From Ruegeria conchae (GTDB taxonomy: Bacteria; Pseudomonadota; Alphaproteobacteria; Rhodobacterales; Rhodobacteraceae): a stretch of DNA of 64,000 nucleotides. How positions within the stretch are numbered: position 1 is the stretch's first letter; every line of letters starts with the position of its first letter. The stretch is from assembly GCF_000192475.1 (NCBI RefSeq), contig NZ_AEYW01000012.1, positions 62,001 to 126,000 of the forward strand. Direction: 5' to 3'. This document shows positions 28,731-37,834 of this stretch, piece by piece. The notes below the pieces were generated by a model that saw only the letters and a program-made list of their open reading frames with translations, had not been told where the DNA came from and made no database searches. Made by a program: the position numbers and the translations under genes.

Positions 28731-29140
28731 CCAACCTGATCAAATCCGCTGCTTCCGAGCAGGACGTTGTAAGTCTTGCCCGAGAAAATTTTATCGGCGA
28801 GCTAAAAACTCTGAACCGCCAGCATCCTGGAACTGGTTTCGGCGTTGCGCTCAAAACCCATTCGGGCAATCGCTATTTGCTGGCGAATGCCCGCATGCCT
28901 TTGCCGGCAAACAAATCAGAAGATTTTCCAACAGGGCGCCGTGTCGCCTGCCTGGAAAATGGGGAAGGCTTCAGTTCTATCGAAGTGCTTGCCGATTCCT
29001 TCGCATATGAATCAATTTCACCGCAAACCGAGGCTGTGATCCTCGGTAACGCATTGGACCTTATCGCGCGCATCGACACGCTTGCGAGCCTGCCGGACGG
29101 GGTAGGGGACCAATTTGCCGCAACAGGTACCGGAGGCTAA
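28727..29140 (+). CDS. Unknown small protein at head of GTPase cluster
   Basis: About 137 residues from a GTG start; soluble, no signal peptide. A helical start (IKSAASEQDVVSLARENF) is followed by a beta-rich middle (GFGVALKTHSGNRYLLANARM) and a further alpha/beta end. I recognise no family. The stop is 2 bp before the first dynamin-like gene, with that gene's ribosome site (cggagg) inside the end of this frame, so the genes are cotranscribed and probably work together. A TTG at 28646 would lengthen it by 27 residues but lacks a ribosome site. Confidence 0.6.
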   Translation: MTNLIKSAASEQDVVSLARENFIGELKTLNRQHPGTGFGVALKTHSGNRYLLANARMPLPANKSEDFPTGRRVACLENGEGFSSIEVLADSFAYESISPQTEAVILGNALDLIARIDTLASLPDGVGDQFAATGTGG

Positions 29141-29142
29141 CC

Positions 29143-31143
29143 ATGGCGCGTAACGACCACCTTCTGTCTGTAGGAAACGAGGCTCTGTCCGAAATGACAG
29201 AGACAATGACTTCGTTGACGACGCAGATCGACCAACTGACAGAGGTGGCGGATGCGCGTTCTTCCGCGCGGCTCGCTGCGCTCAAGACTAAAATGGAGAA
29301 TTTTTCAGCCAGCGTCACAATGGTGGGGCAGGTAAAGGCCGGGAAATCGTCCATCGTCAACATTCTGGCGGGGCGACCAAATCTGCTACCCTCGGATGTG
29401 AACCCATGGACGTCTGTGGTGACCACCCTGAATATCAATACCCGGACTGAAGGGGGCACCAAGTCCAAGTTTACCTTTTTCGAGCAGGAAGAATGGGACA
29501 ACCTGATGGTTGGCGGCGGTCGCTTGGGCGAACTCGCAAACCGTGCTGGTGCTGACGATGAGATGGATGACATCCGCCGTCAGATCGGGGAGATGAAGTC
29601 TAAGTCCGAGCAAAGGTTGGGCAAACACTTCGACCTGATCCTTGGCCAAAGTCACCAGTATGACTATTTCGATGATGAACTTGTCCAACGGTATGTCTGT
29701 CTTGGGGATGAGGATGACCCAGATATCGACCCAAAGACGGGTCGTTTTGCGGATGTGACGAAATCGGCAGAGCTGTTTATGGATATCCCGCAATATCCGA
29801 TTTCGCTTAAGCTTTGCGATACGCCGGGCGTGAACGATACATTCATGGTGCGCGAACAGATCACTTTACGCAGCCTGCGAGGGTCAGAGGTTTGCATAGT
29901 TGTATTGGCTGCAAGCCAGGCACTGACCACGATGGATATGGCGCTGATGCGTATTATCGCTCAGTTCGAAAACCGGCAGATCATTCTGTTTGTGAACCGG
30001 ATTGATGAACTGTCTGACCCGGTCAATCAGGTCCCCGAGATTCGCGATCGCATTCAGGACACCCTGAAGCAGAACAACATTGACGCCAACACAAGCGTTG
30101 TCTTTGGCAGCGCCCTGTGGGCTGAGGCAGCTCTCACTGGAAATCCGGACATTCTGACAGAAGAATCGCGCGAGGCATTGAACACTTTCTACCTGGCTGC
30201 CGGTTTCGGCGATCAGGCGGCGTCACTCGACAAGATCTGGGCGCTTTCCGGCCTGCCCGATTTGTTGCTCGCGATGAATGAGCGTATTGCCGAAGGTGCC
30301 GGAACGCGGCTTTTGGATCGCGTCCGGCATCGGGCGCGCAATATCGCCAGTCAGATTCGGGCGACAGCTGTTGCTAAGACCTTGTCAAACTCGGATGGAA
30401 TTGTTCGGGATTTAGATGGTGCGTCGCCAGAAGACGCGATTGCGAGGGTTACAGCCGAATACGAAAAGAAAGCTTCCGAGCTGACAACCAAACTGCGCGA
30501 CAAGGTACTGGAGCGACTTGCCTCGGCAGAAGCGAATTTTGTCAAGCGCGCAACAGATTCTCTGATCTCACATCTTGAGCAAAATGGAGAGCAGGGTACA
30601 TGGCAATATGACCCGGCCGGGCTGCGAACTTTGCAGAAAGCCGCATATTTCAGCTTTGCCCGTTCGATGCGCAAGGAAGCCGGTGCGCTGTATTCGGCTG
30701 CTGCGGCGGATGTTGAGGCTCTGTACCAGAAACTATTGGGCAACCATTTGGGCGAATTCAATATCGAAGCTCCGATCGTGCCACGCGTGCCTCCGCCACT
30801 CGGGATTGGGCGCACTATCGCGCTGGATCTGCAAAGCACCTGGTGGCGCCGATGGTGGCAACGCCGAAAGGGCTTTGAGGCCTATGCCGCAGACTACACG
30901 CGCTTGATCGCATCTGAGGCGAACTCGATCACCAAAGATATCGAGGAGAACCAGATTGCCGCCGTGCTGGAGAATGTACGTGCTACGCTGACCGACTTTA
31001 TGGTCGAGCAGAAAGACACGTTGCTCAGCATCTCGCATTCACCTGACAGGGCTGCGGCACAGATCGCCGAGCAGAAGCCACAGAAATCGCGCGACGATAT
31101 TCTGGGCGATATCCTGAAAGATCTTAGTAACGAAGCAGCATAA
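29143..31143 (+). CDS. Dynamin-like GTPase A1
   Basis: 666 residues. The GTPase domain has G1 GQVKAGKSS (62-70), a G2-like LPSDVNPWTSVVT, G3 DTPG (226-229, in CDTPGVND) and G4 NRID (285-288). The domain carries a long insert (about 100-210) before G3. The rest (about 390-650) is helical, as in dynamin-family stalks, with a Trp/Arg patch STWWRRWWQRRKG near 564-576 that could touch membrane. No transmembrane helix or signal. It is clearly paralogous to the 34166 protein. Bacterial dynamins remodel or fuse membranes, often as pairs; here the next gene is a shorter GTPase 9 bp away. Confidence 0.85.
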   Translation: MARNDHLLSVGNEALSEMTETMTSLTTQIDQLTEVADARSSARLAALKTKMENFSASVTMVGQVKAGKSSIVNILAGRPNLLPSDVNPWTSVVTTLNINTRTEGGTKSKFTFFEQEEWDNLMVGGGRLGELANRAGADDEMDDIRRQIGEMKSKSEQRLGKHFDLILGQSHQYDYFDDELVQRYVCLGDEDDPDIDPKTGRFADVTKSAELFMDIPQYPISLKLCDTPGVNDTFMVREQITLRSLRGSEVCIVVLAASQALTTMDMALMRIIAQFENRQIILFVNRIDELSDPVNQVPEIRDRIQDTLKQNNIDANTSVVFGSALWAEAALTGNPDILTEESREALNTFYLAAGFGDQAASLDKIWALSGLPDLLLAMNERIAEGAGTRLLDRVRHRARNIASQIRATAVAKTLSNSDGIVRDLDGASPEDAIARVTAEYEKKASELTTKLRDKVLERLASAEANFVKRATDSLISHLEQNGEQGTWQYDPAGLRTLQKAAYFSFARSMRKEAGALYSAAAADVEALYQKLLGNHLGEFNIEAPIVPRVPPPLGIGRTIALDLQSTWWRRWWQRRKGFEAYAADYTRLIASEANSITKDIEENQIAAVLENVRATLTDFMVEQKDTLLSISHSPDRAAAQIAEQKPQKSRDDILGDILKDLSNEAA

Positions 31144-31151
31144 GAAGAGTT

Positions 31152-32795
31152 ATGGTAAAAAATTCACAAACCCGCTTCGTCTCTCCCAAGACATGGAACC
31201 GCATCGAGCAGTGGTCCCGCCGCAAACCCGTGTTTGCGCTTATGGGGGAATTCAGTGCAGGCAAATCGACGTTGATGAATTTCCTGCTGCGCAAACAGGC
31301 ACTGCCAACGCAGGTCACAGCTACGCAGCTGCCGCCGATCTGGTTCAGCTGGGGCAATCGACCCGCTTATATCAAACGCCATGATGGCAGTACGCAGAAT
31401 ATCGAGTTGGATCAGCTTGAACAGGTTGGTGTCAACGACGCCCAGTTCATTCGCATCTTCCTTGAGGCCGATATTCTTGAGGCGGTCGACTTGATCGACA
31501 CACCCGGGATTTCGGACCCGAAGATTTCGACGGATGTCTGGCAGCGTGCAGTTGGCCAAGCCAATGGTGTGTTGTGGTGCACCCACTCGACACAAGCCTG
31601 GCGCGAGACTGAACGTGCCACCTGGGTTTCGCTGCCTGAAAGGCTGCAGCACAAATCGCTGCTGCTGGTGACACGTGCGGATGCTTTAAATCAGAAAGAC
31701 AGGCAAAAGGTCTTGCGCCGCGTAAATCGCGAAGCGGGTCATTTGTTCAATCGCACGATACTGTTCTCGGCCCGTGATGCCATCATGGCCCGTGACAAAA
31801 CCGGTGATGCCGAACTTTGGTCACGCAGCGGTGGTGGTAAGATGGTCGACAGTTTCCTGGAGATCACCGAGCATATTATGGACAAGCGAGCGGATATGCT
31901 AGCCCGCTATCAAATTGATAAATCCCTGTCCGAAGCACCAAAAGTGAGCCATTTGCATCCGGAAAGCCGAATGGAAGATGTACCGTTGGTGCATCAGGAT
32001 CCGCTGGCTGACACTCCGGCTGAAGCGAGCAGTGATGTTGTCACAAGCTTTCCAATCCGCCCTGCCCGCGTCGAGCGCCGCTCAGAAGAAGCTGAGCGCC
32101 CGCGAATTGACGTAGACGAGGCAGAACGGATGCGCGCCGAAATGACCTCTGAAGCAGAACCAGCTGATGAAGATCTGCGTTCCGTATTCTCAGAACAATC
32201 CGATGACCCGCTGGATCTGAACCTTTTGGCGAACCCGACCCATGACGTCGATGAGTTTGCTTTCATGGATGAAGAAGAGGACCAAGAGGATGCGGAGCTA
32301 ATTATTCTCGGTCCCGAAGATGAACAAGATGCAACGGTAGAAGCCTCTACATCCGAGGAGACTTTTGTCGATGAGGAGAGCTCGGCTTCGGACATCGAAG
32401 TGTCTATCTCGTCGATTACGTCATTGCTTTCTGAGCAATCTGAGGAATCAACAGAAGAATACGAGCCGGAACCGGAATCAAACTCACTCACGCCAGCCAA
32501 AGTGGTTGAATTGAGTGGCGAAGCGAAGTCGAATGAAGAGGCGTCTGAAGAACAAGCAGCCGATCCAAGCGTTCTGCCCTCGGAATCGCCACTCAGCGCG
32601 TCTGCGATGTGGAGCGAGATCGTAGCGCGGGAAAGTCTGCCTGATGATGCCCAAGGCTTGAAAAGCGCTTTTGCTGCATTTTTGTCCGAGTATGATCAGA
32701 TTGCGCTGGAGCACACCGCTCGCAATAGCGAAGCCAGCATGCGACCGGTGGTGGAAGCGCGCAAAAACGGTGGAGCAGAATGGCACGCGATCTGA
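31152..32795 (+). CDS. Shorter partner GTPase B1 with acidic tail
   Basis: 547 residues. A GTPase domain fills the first 270 residues: G1 GEFSAGKST (32-40), G3 DTPG (116-119), G4 TRAD (174-177), with the conserved QAWRETERATW (148-158). A Glu/Asp/Ser-rich, probably disordered linker (about 270-490) follows, then a conserved-looking 60-residue C-terminus (SAMWSEIVARESL...). It is paralogous to the 36205 protein in the GTPase part only; that protein lacks this acidic linker. It starts 9 bp after A1, which argues that A1 and B1 act as a heteromeric pair. Confidence 0.82.
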   Translation: MVKNSQTRFVSPKTWNRIEQWSRRKPVFALMGEFSAGKSTLMNFLLRKQALPTQVTATQLPPIWFSWGNRPAYIKRHDGSTQNIELDQLEQVGVNDAQFIRIFLEADILEAVDLIDTPGISDPKISTDVWQRAVGQANGVLWCTHSTQAWRETERATWVSLPERLQHKSLLLVTRADALNQKDRQKVLRRVNREAGHLFNRTILFSARDAIMARDKTGDAELWSRSGGGKMVDSFLEITEHIMDKRADMLARYQIDKSLSEAPKVSHLHPESRMEDVPLVHQDPLADTPAEASSDVVTSFPIRPARVERRSEEAERPRIDVDEAERMRAEMTSEAEPADEDLRSVFSEQSDDPLDLNLLANPTHDVDEFAFMDEEEDQEDAELIILGPEDEQDATVEASTSEETFVDEESSASDIEVSISSITSLLSEQSEESTEEYEPEPESNSLTPAKVVELSGEAKSNEEASEEQAADPSVLPSESPLSASAMWSEIVARESLPDDAQGLKSAFAAFLSEYDQIALEHTARNSEASMRPVVEARKNGGAEWHAI

Positions 32796-32820
32796 AACAT
32801 TCTTTGAGGTGGATATCTGA

Positions 32821-33222
32821 ATGTCGATAGAATCCGCCTTAGCCTCGGCCATCGAGACCATACCCGACTGCGTTGCAGCCGGGTATGTTGATATGGAAAC
32901 AGGGATGCTATTGGGCATTGATGCTGCAGACCGAGAGAGTTCAGATGCTTTAGAAAATCTGGCGCTTTCAGTTGCTAACCTGTTTCAAAGCCGGGGCACA
33001 AAAGGCTTTGAGGAATTGTTGCGCACGGCACAGATAGATGAAACGGAACACCCCGGATTTGGGGAAATCGCGGTGTTCGCCAATGATCGTATACATATCT
33101 TTCTGAGAACGCCGAAATACCCGGATCACGTTGTCTGCTATATTTGTCGCGACAGCGCGAATACCGGGCTTGCGCTTACAAAATCACATCTCAGCCTCAG
33201 CTCGGTGGCTGCTGCGGTATAG
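32821..33222 (+). CDS. Roadblock/LC7-like protein
   Basis: 133 residues. The pattern fits the roadblock/LC7 fold: helix (SALASAIETIP), strand-turn-strand CVAAGYVDMETGMLLG, long helix with ALENLALSVANLF, then a strand series (FGEIAVFANDRIHIFLRTP, DHVVCYICRD) and a final helix. Known members (MglB, Streptomyces conservon proteins) bind or stimulate GTPases. Its place between two GTPase pairs suggests the same job here, which is inference. Good ribosome site (tgaggtgg). No signal peptide or membrane helix. Confidence 0.6.
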   Translation: MSIESALASAIETIPDCVAAGYVDMETGMLLGIDAADRESSDALENLALSVANLFQSRGTKGFEELLRTAQIDETEHPGFGEIAVFANDRIHIFLRTPKYPDHVVCYICRDSANTGLALTKSHLSLSSVAAAV

Positions 33223-33246
33223 ACGGAACCAGAGGGGGTTCACGGT

Positions 33247-34095
33247 ATGATGGATGGCGAAATACTCGAATTGCTCGAAGAAATCGGGCAATCTTCGGTC
33301 GCGCGTTTATCTCCCGCAGTATATCTGTCGGGCGAAACTGCGCAGGCAAGACGAGGTGAGGTACTGAACGCTATTCGCGGCACGATCCTGCCAAGGAGGC
33401 TAGAGTTCAAGGCGGCCGACGGAGGAATGCTGGCGGTTGAAGTGAACAGCTCTCGGATCACCGATGTCTTTCGCTGTGTTTCGGGGCCTTTACCCGATTT
33501 TGAAACCGATGCCCGTGAAAACTTGACGGGCCGACTGGCCCAACTGGTTTCTGACATCGCGATCGCCCCCGGCCCTTTAGAGTTGATTTCGCTCAGACCG
33601 GATTCGGCGCTTGAAGCGGATGATGTGGGCATAACATTTTCTGAGGTAGAGGCGGCTTGCGGAAATATTGTTCTACCGGATGAGCGGCGTATGACGATTG
33701 TTCCGGATGCCACCCCTGAACCTGTAGTAGAAACGGATCAACAGAGCCCATCGGGGATCACTGATGCATTCTATGAAGGTTCTGAACGCTTTGCTTTGGG
33801 ACGCTTTTTGATTAGCGATGAGGTCAAATTTGATGGGCTTTGTTCCGAAGGGCAGCCTGCGCATCCAGACGAAAACCTTTTGGCGCGTTTCACCAAAGAT
33901 CTCCTCGGCTGGCAAGCAGATGTATCTAACATACTGTCAGAGCCGCAATTGATCGTAATGCGACCATCCGGGGGTCAAGGTGTTGGCCTTGCGATCCTGC
34001 GCGATGATGAGGACGTTGCAGCCGCGTTTCATGACACCCGTAAGCTGGGCGCTGCTGTCAAACTGTGGAAATCTTTGAAAAACGCCGTCGAATGA
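33247..34095 (+). CDS. Unknown protein within the GTPase cluster
   Basis: 282 residues, soluble, acidic. An N-terminal half (about 1-150) has mixed alpha/beta character. A Pro/Glu/Thr linker (about 155-172) joins it to a C-terminal half (175-282) ending in a Lys-rich helix. I do not recognise the family, and no catalytic motif stands out. A strong ribosome site (gagggggtt) lies before the ATG (an adjacent ATG follows). It sits 24 bp after the roadblock gene and 70 bp before the second dynamin-like gene. Confidence 0.65.
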   Translation: MMDGEILELLEEIGQSSVARLSPAVYLSGETAQARRGEVLNAIRGTILPRRLEFKAADGGMLAVEVNSSRITDVFRCVSGPLPDFETDARENLTGRLAQLVSDIAIAPGPLELISLRPDSALEADDVGITFSEVEAACGNIVLPDERRMTIVPDATPEPVVETDQQSPSGITDAFYEGSERFALGRFLISDEVKFDGLCSEGQPAHPDENLLARFTKDLLGWQADVSNILSEPQLIVMRPSGGQGVGLAILRDDEDVAAAFHDTRKLGAAVKLWKSLKNAVE

Positions 34096-34165
34096 CCGCG
34101 TTCCTGCCAAATAGTGTCCATTTTGCAAAGCTAGATGATAAATACGAGTTACCAGGGTAAATCTT

Positions 34166-36208
34166 ATGAGTGAGTTAAACCGCCGCGAGCTTATTCGCAT
34201 CGCAGAAGACATGAATGGGATGAGCAATGACGAAACACGTCATTTCATCTCACGCATTGTTGACGATCTGTCGAACCTCAAGCCTTCGATCGCTTTCGTA
34301 GGCCAGATCAAGGCTGGCAAGTCTCGCTTGATCAATGGTTTCACCGGGCAGGCGGAATATCTACCCTCAGACGTGAACCCTTGGACAACTGTGATCACCG
34401 ACATGCATTTCGGCCATCCATCCGGCAGGAAATCGGGTGCCGAGTTTCACTTCTTCGACAATCGCCAATGGCAAGCTCTGATCGCTGAAGGCGAAGAGCT
34501 GCGCAATATGTTCCCGGACGAGGAAGACAGCTATAAACGCGAGATGATCGAAGAGCAGGTTGAGGCCATGAAAACCCGCGCCAAGCTGCGTCTTGGTGAC
34601 AGCTACAAACACTTGTTGGGCCAGCATCACGATCTAGATGAACTAACATCAGACGATTTGGCACGATATGTTTGTGCTGGAGATGACCCAACGGATGAAG
34701 GGGAACATGACCCCGGTTCGGACCGAGGTCTTTATAGCGATATCACCCGCAAGGCCGAGGTCTATTTTGACATCGGTCATTTTCCGTATCCGGTAACCGT
34801 TACCGATACACCTGGTGTCAACGACCCGCTGCTAATCCGCGAGGAAATTTCGCGCCAATACCTCAAGGAATCAGATTTCTTTGTGGTGGTGCTTTCGGCG
34901 CATCAGGCGTTGTCGCGTGCGGATCTGAAATTGTTCCGTCTGATGCAAGCGCTAGAGCTTGGTCAGATTGTGGTTTTCATCAACCGTGTTGATGAATTGG
35001 GTGGCGGTGCTGAGGATGCCACGAAGGTGCGCGCTGATGTGTTGGACGGGCTTGAGAATGCTTTAGGTAATTCTGATATCGATGTCCTGATGGGCAGCGC
35101 CCAATGGGCGCATTACGCTCTGACCGGTGATGAAACCGGCATTGACCACGATCAGATACTCGCTTGGCTTCGGGCTCATCCTGAGCAGATGAAGCAATAC
35201 CTGGATGGCGTCGAAGAGATTAAGCAAGGCCCCGGCCCTATCAGCCGCGAAGGCGTATTGCGTTTTGCCGCAATGATCGCGTCGGGCCTGCCCGATCTGC
35301 GCCGCCATGTGACCAAAGCTCTGACGGAAGGCCCACGTCAGGAACAACTCAATATGGCTTGGCAGCACCTCAACAGTTTTGCCCAGGGTGAGCTTGAGCG
35401 CAGCAACGCGAGGCTCCGTGCGATTGAAGAGCAGGACGGGCCTGATACGGCAGATGTTGAAGAAAATAACAAGACACTTACAGATCTGCGCGCGTTAATT
35501 GCAGAGAAATCCCAGGCGATCACCAACGATATGGATGACGTGCTGGCCAATCTGCGTGGCGTAATGGACGATACGGTTGCTGAGGCTGTTTCGATTGTCG
35601 TACGTGGTCCCGATGGCCAATCCCCTCTGTTGACCAAAGACGGTGATACCGAGTTGAATTTCACACCACTGCGCGAGCGGATGCGAGAGCTTGTTCAAGG
35701 CGCGACTCAGGTGGTGCGTCAACGCATGCTTAGTGAGCTCTATGCGATCGACATGCAAAGCAATGCTGCCCTGCGTGCCCTGCCTGGTTGGCAGGAGCCG
35801 GTGGACAATCGCATGAATACAAGCGCGGTGCGTTGGTTCAGACCAGACACCAGTGCATTGACGCGGGGTATTACGGTCGAACTGCGTGTGACATGGCTAT
35901 CGCGACTGATTTCGCGCCGCAGCGTTCTGAACCGGGCGGAAAGAATGATCGTACAGGAATTCGAGATGATTGGTGACGATCTGGTGGATACCGCCAGAAT
36001 CGATCTGATCGAACGCATGCAAACGGTGCTGGATCACTATTTGGCACTACTTGCCGGACATCTGGAACATCGCGCCGGAACCGACGATACAAATGCTCGT
36101 GCCGACGCTCAACGTGCGGTTGACCAGGCCCGCCGCATCAGCGATGAACTGGGTGCGGTACATGGAACCGCACCCGTGGACACTCGACAGGCAGAGGCCG
36201 CAGAATGA
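34166..36208 (+). CDS. Dynamin-like GTPase A2
   Basis: 680 residues, paralogue of the 29143 protein across nearly its whole length. G1 is GQIKAGKSR (46-54), a G2-like LPSDVNPWTTVIT follows, G3 is DTPG (214-217, in TDTPGVND) and G4 is NRVD (273-276). The pre-G3 insert contains YVCAGDDP, matching YVCLGDED in A1. The C-terminal helical part includes LRVTWLSRLISRR at the place of the Trp/Arg patch in A1. It ends in an overlapping ATGA with the partner gene, so the two are translationally coupled. Likely function is membrane remodelling together with B2. Confidence 0.85.
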   Translation: MSELNRRELIRIAEDMNGMSNDETRHFISRIVDDLSNLKPSIAFVGQIKAGKSRLINGFTGQAEYLPSDVNPWTTVITDMHFGHPSGRKSGAEFHFFDNRQWQALIAEGEELRNMFPDEEDSYKREMIEEQVEAMKTRAKLRLGDSYKHLLGQHHDLDELTSDDLARYVCAGDDPTDEGEHDPGSDRGLYSDITRKAEVYFDIGHFPYPVTVTDTPGVNDPLLIREEISRQYLKESDFFVVVLSAHQALSRADLKLFRLMQALELGQIVVFINRVDELGGGAEDATKVRADVLDGLENALGNSDIDVLMGSAQWAHYALTGDETGIDHDQILAWLRAHPEQMKQYLDGVEEIKQGPGPISREGVLRFAAMIASGLPDLRRHVTKALTEGPRQEQLNMAWQHLNSFAQGELERSNARLRAIEEQDGPDTADVEENNKTLTDLRALIAEKSQAITNDMDDVLANLRGVMDDTVAEAVSIVVRGPDGQSPLLTKDGDTELNFTPLRERMRELVQGATQVVRQRMLSELYAIDMQSNAALRALPGWQEPVDNRMNTSAVRWFRPDTSALTRGITVELRVTWLSRLISRRSVLNRAERMIVQEFEMIGDDLVDTARIDLIERMQTVLDHYLALLAGHLEHRAGTDDTNARADAQRAVDQARRISDELGAVHGTAPVDTRQAEAAE

Positions 36209-37494
36209 TTGAATTCCCCGGAACCGAGAAGGAAGTTCGCCAGTTAGAGCGTTTCCTGACTGCTACTGGAAGCGCCCCTTCGTCGGTTGAGCTGGACGAT
36301 ATGCGTTCCCGCGCTTTGGCTCATGCCGAGCGGCTTTCGAACGCGGTGTCCATCGGTTTTGCCGGGGAATTTGGCGCCGGGAAGTCCAGCCTTGCCAATA
36401 TGCTTGCAGGTGCTGACATTCTGCCCACCGGGCCGCAGCATCTGAAACTGCCGCTGGTTATCGTCGCTTACGCTGATACACCTGAAACCACCGTTGGTTG
36501 GTGGGACAAAGAACCCAAGGTCTACTCAGGGATTGCGCTGGAAAAAGCCGCAGCTGACGAACCTGATTTCATCTCGGTCGGGTTGAACACCCCTGCCCTA
36601 CAAGAGATCTCGCTATTCGACCTGCCCGGTGCCGGTGCTTTGGATGATACATACAAGCAGACACTGGGATTGCTGGAGTATGTGGACTGCGCCATTTGGT
36701 GTACCAACGGAACCAACGCCTGGCGCGAAACTGAACGGCATTTGTGGGCGCAGGTGCCACAGAAGCTGCGCGATAACAGCTTGTTGGCCGTAACCCACGC
36801 CGACTTGCCTCCGGTTCGGGATTCTCTGGATCGGGTTGTTGCCCGACTGAATAAAGAAAAAGGTGATCTGTTCCGTGCGGTTGTGCCCATTGGCACGCCG
36901 GTTGCCGTGCGTGCAATGGAGCAGGAACCCGAGCCTGACTTTGATCTTTGGGAGACCTGTGGTGGCCAAAATTTGGCCGAACAGGTGTTAAGCGTTGCGA
37001 CTGACCATCGACGCCATGATCTTGAAGCAGCTCAGAAGGACTTGGTCGAAGAATTTCTGCCTTATCTGGAAGAACTCATAGGGGTTGAAGAAGAACGTGA
37101 CGCTAAGGCTGATGGCATTGCGGTCCAATCAAGCTTAGAAACCGCCCTGCCCCCTCTGGATAATCCAATTCTCGAAGATTGGCTTGCAGCCATCGCCAGT
37201 ATCTACAACGACCTGCGTGAAAGCTCGGATATCGAGCCTGCGGCCTTTCTGCAAAGTTGTCAGGAAATTGTTGAGGATTTTGCCGAGAGGTTGGAATCCG
37301 GATCCGAAATCGACCCCGAGGCTGATTGGATTCCGGCTGAGTTCGAAAAGGCAACCGACCTGCTGTTGCTACTACAATTCGAGAGTGGCGATGCACCTCT
37401 CAAAGACGCGATCAGCATCCTTGCACAGCTTAGCGACAACCTTGCATGGGCCGGCAGCTCGGTCGCGTCTGCCCCTCCGAAAACCGGAACGTAG
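36205..37494 (+). CDS. Shorter partner GTPase B2
   Basis: 429 residues. G1 is GEFGAGKSS (54-62), G3 DLPG (139-142) and G4 THAD (197-200). It shares with B1 the hallmark NAWRETERHLW and the following NSLLAVTHADL, showing that the A-B gene pair was duplicated as a unit. The C-terminal 170 residues are acidic and helical (EEERDAKADG..., EIVEDFAERLESG), without the long disordered linker of B1. It starts inside the A2 stop codon (4-bp overlap). Soluble; probably forms a complex with A2. Confidence 0.82.
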   Translation: MIEFPGTEKEVRQLERFLTATGSAPSSVELDDMRSRALAHAERLSNAVSIGFAGEFGAGKSSLANMLAGADILPTGPQHLKLPLVIVAYADTPETTVGWWDKEPKVYSGIALEKAAADEPDFISVGLNTPALQEISLFDLPGAGALDDTYKQTLGLLEYVDCAIWCTNGTNAWRETERHLWAQVPQKLRDNSLLAVTHADLPPVRDSLDRVVARLNKEKGDLFRAVVPIGTPVAVRAMEQEPEPDFDLWETCGGQNLAEQVLSVATDHRRHDLEAAQKDLVEEFLPYLEELIGVEEERDAKADGIAVQSSLETALPPLDNPILEDWLAAIASIYNDLRESSDIEPAAFLQSCQEIVEDFAERLESGSEIDPEADWIPAEFEKATDLLLLLQFESGDAPLKDAISILAQLSDNLAWAGSSVASAPPKTGT

Positions 37495-37834
37495 GTTTTT
37501 CCCGCAATAATTGAGCCGCAACGCAGCGATTCGAAAGGATCGGAATCACCGCGCTATTGTTTCGATTTCGTGGACCAAGCGCGGTTTTTGAAGATATAGA
37601 ATCCGATTAGCTCACCTTAGGAATACACTATATTGTATGCAGAGCGTTAGGCGCTACTATATGTGCGATTTCTGAATTTTTGATCCTTAGTGAAGCCATC
37701 AGGTGGCCCAAATAAAGTCAAATTTGAAACGTCTAACCGTCTAAAGTGTCCTGCGGTTGTGTTTGGTTGTGAGTTCGCGGGCTAAAGCCCTGGTTATCTA
37801 AGCCGCAAAAAACGAGTAGAATGGGCGGGAAGAA
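37495..37834. other. Gene-free spacer between GTPase genes and kinase operon
   Basis: 340 bp with no credible gene. An 8-bp stem (accgcgct / agcgcggt) with a loop of about 23 nt, followed by ttttt, lies at about 37547-37590 and might terminate the GTPase operon. The second half is AT-rich and presumably holds the kinase promoter. A gggcgggaag ribosome site precedes the kinase ATG. Confidence 0.5.

Noticed and set aside
28420..28869. 149-codon minus-strand open frame in the gap before the GTPase cluster
   Set aside because: Overlaps the start of the real plus-strand gene and shows no protein-like pattern.
28727..37494. Prophage or classic defence island
   Set aside because: No integrase, capsid, restriction or nuclease genes; dynamin-like GTPases alone are not enough to call defence, though an anti-phage role cannot be excluded.
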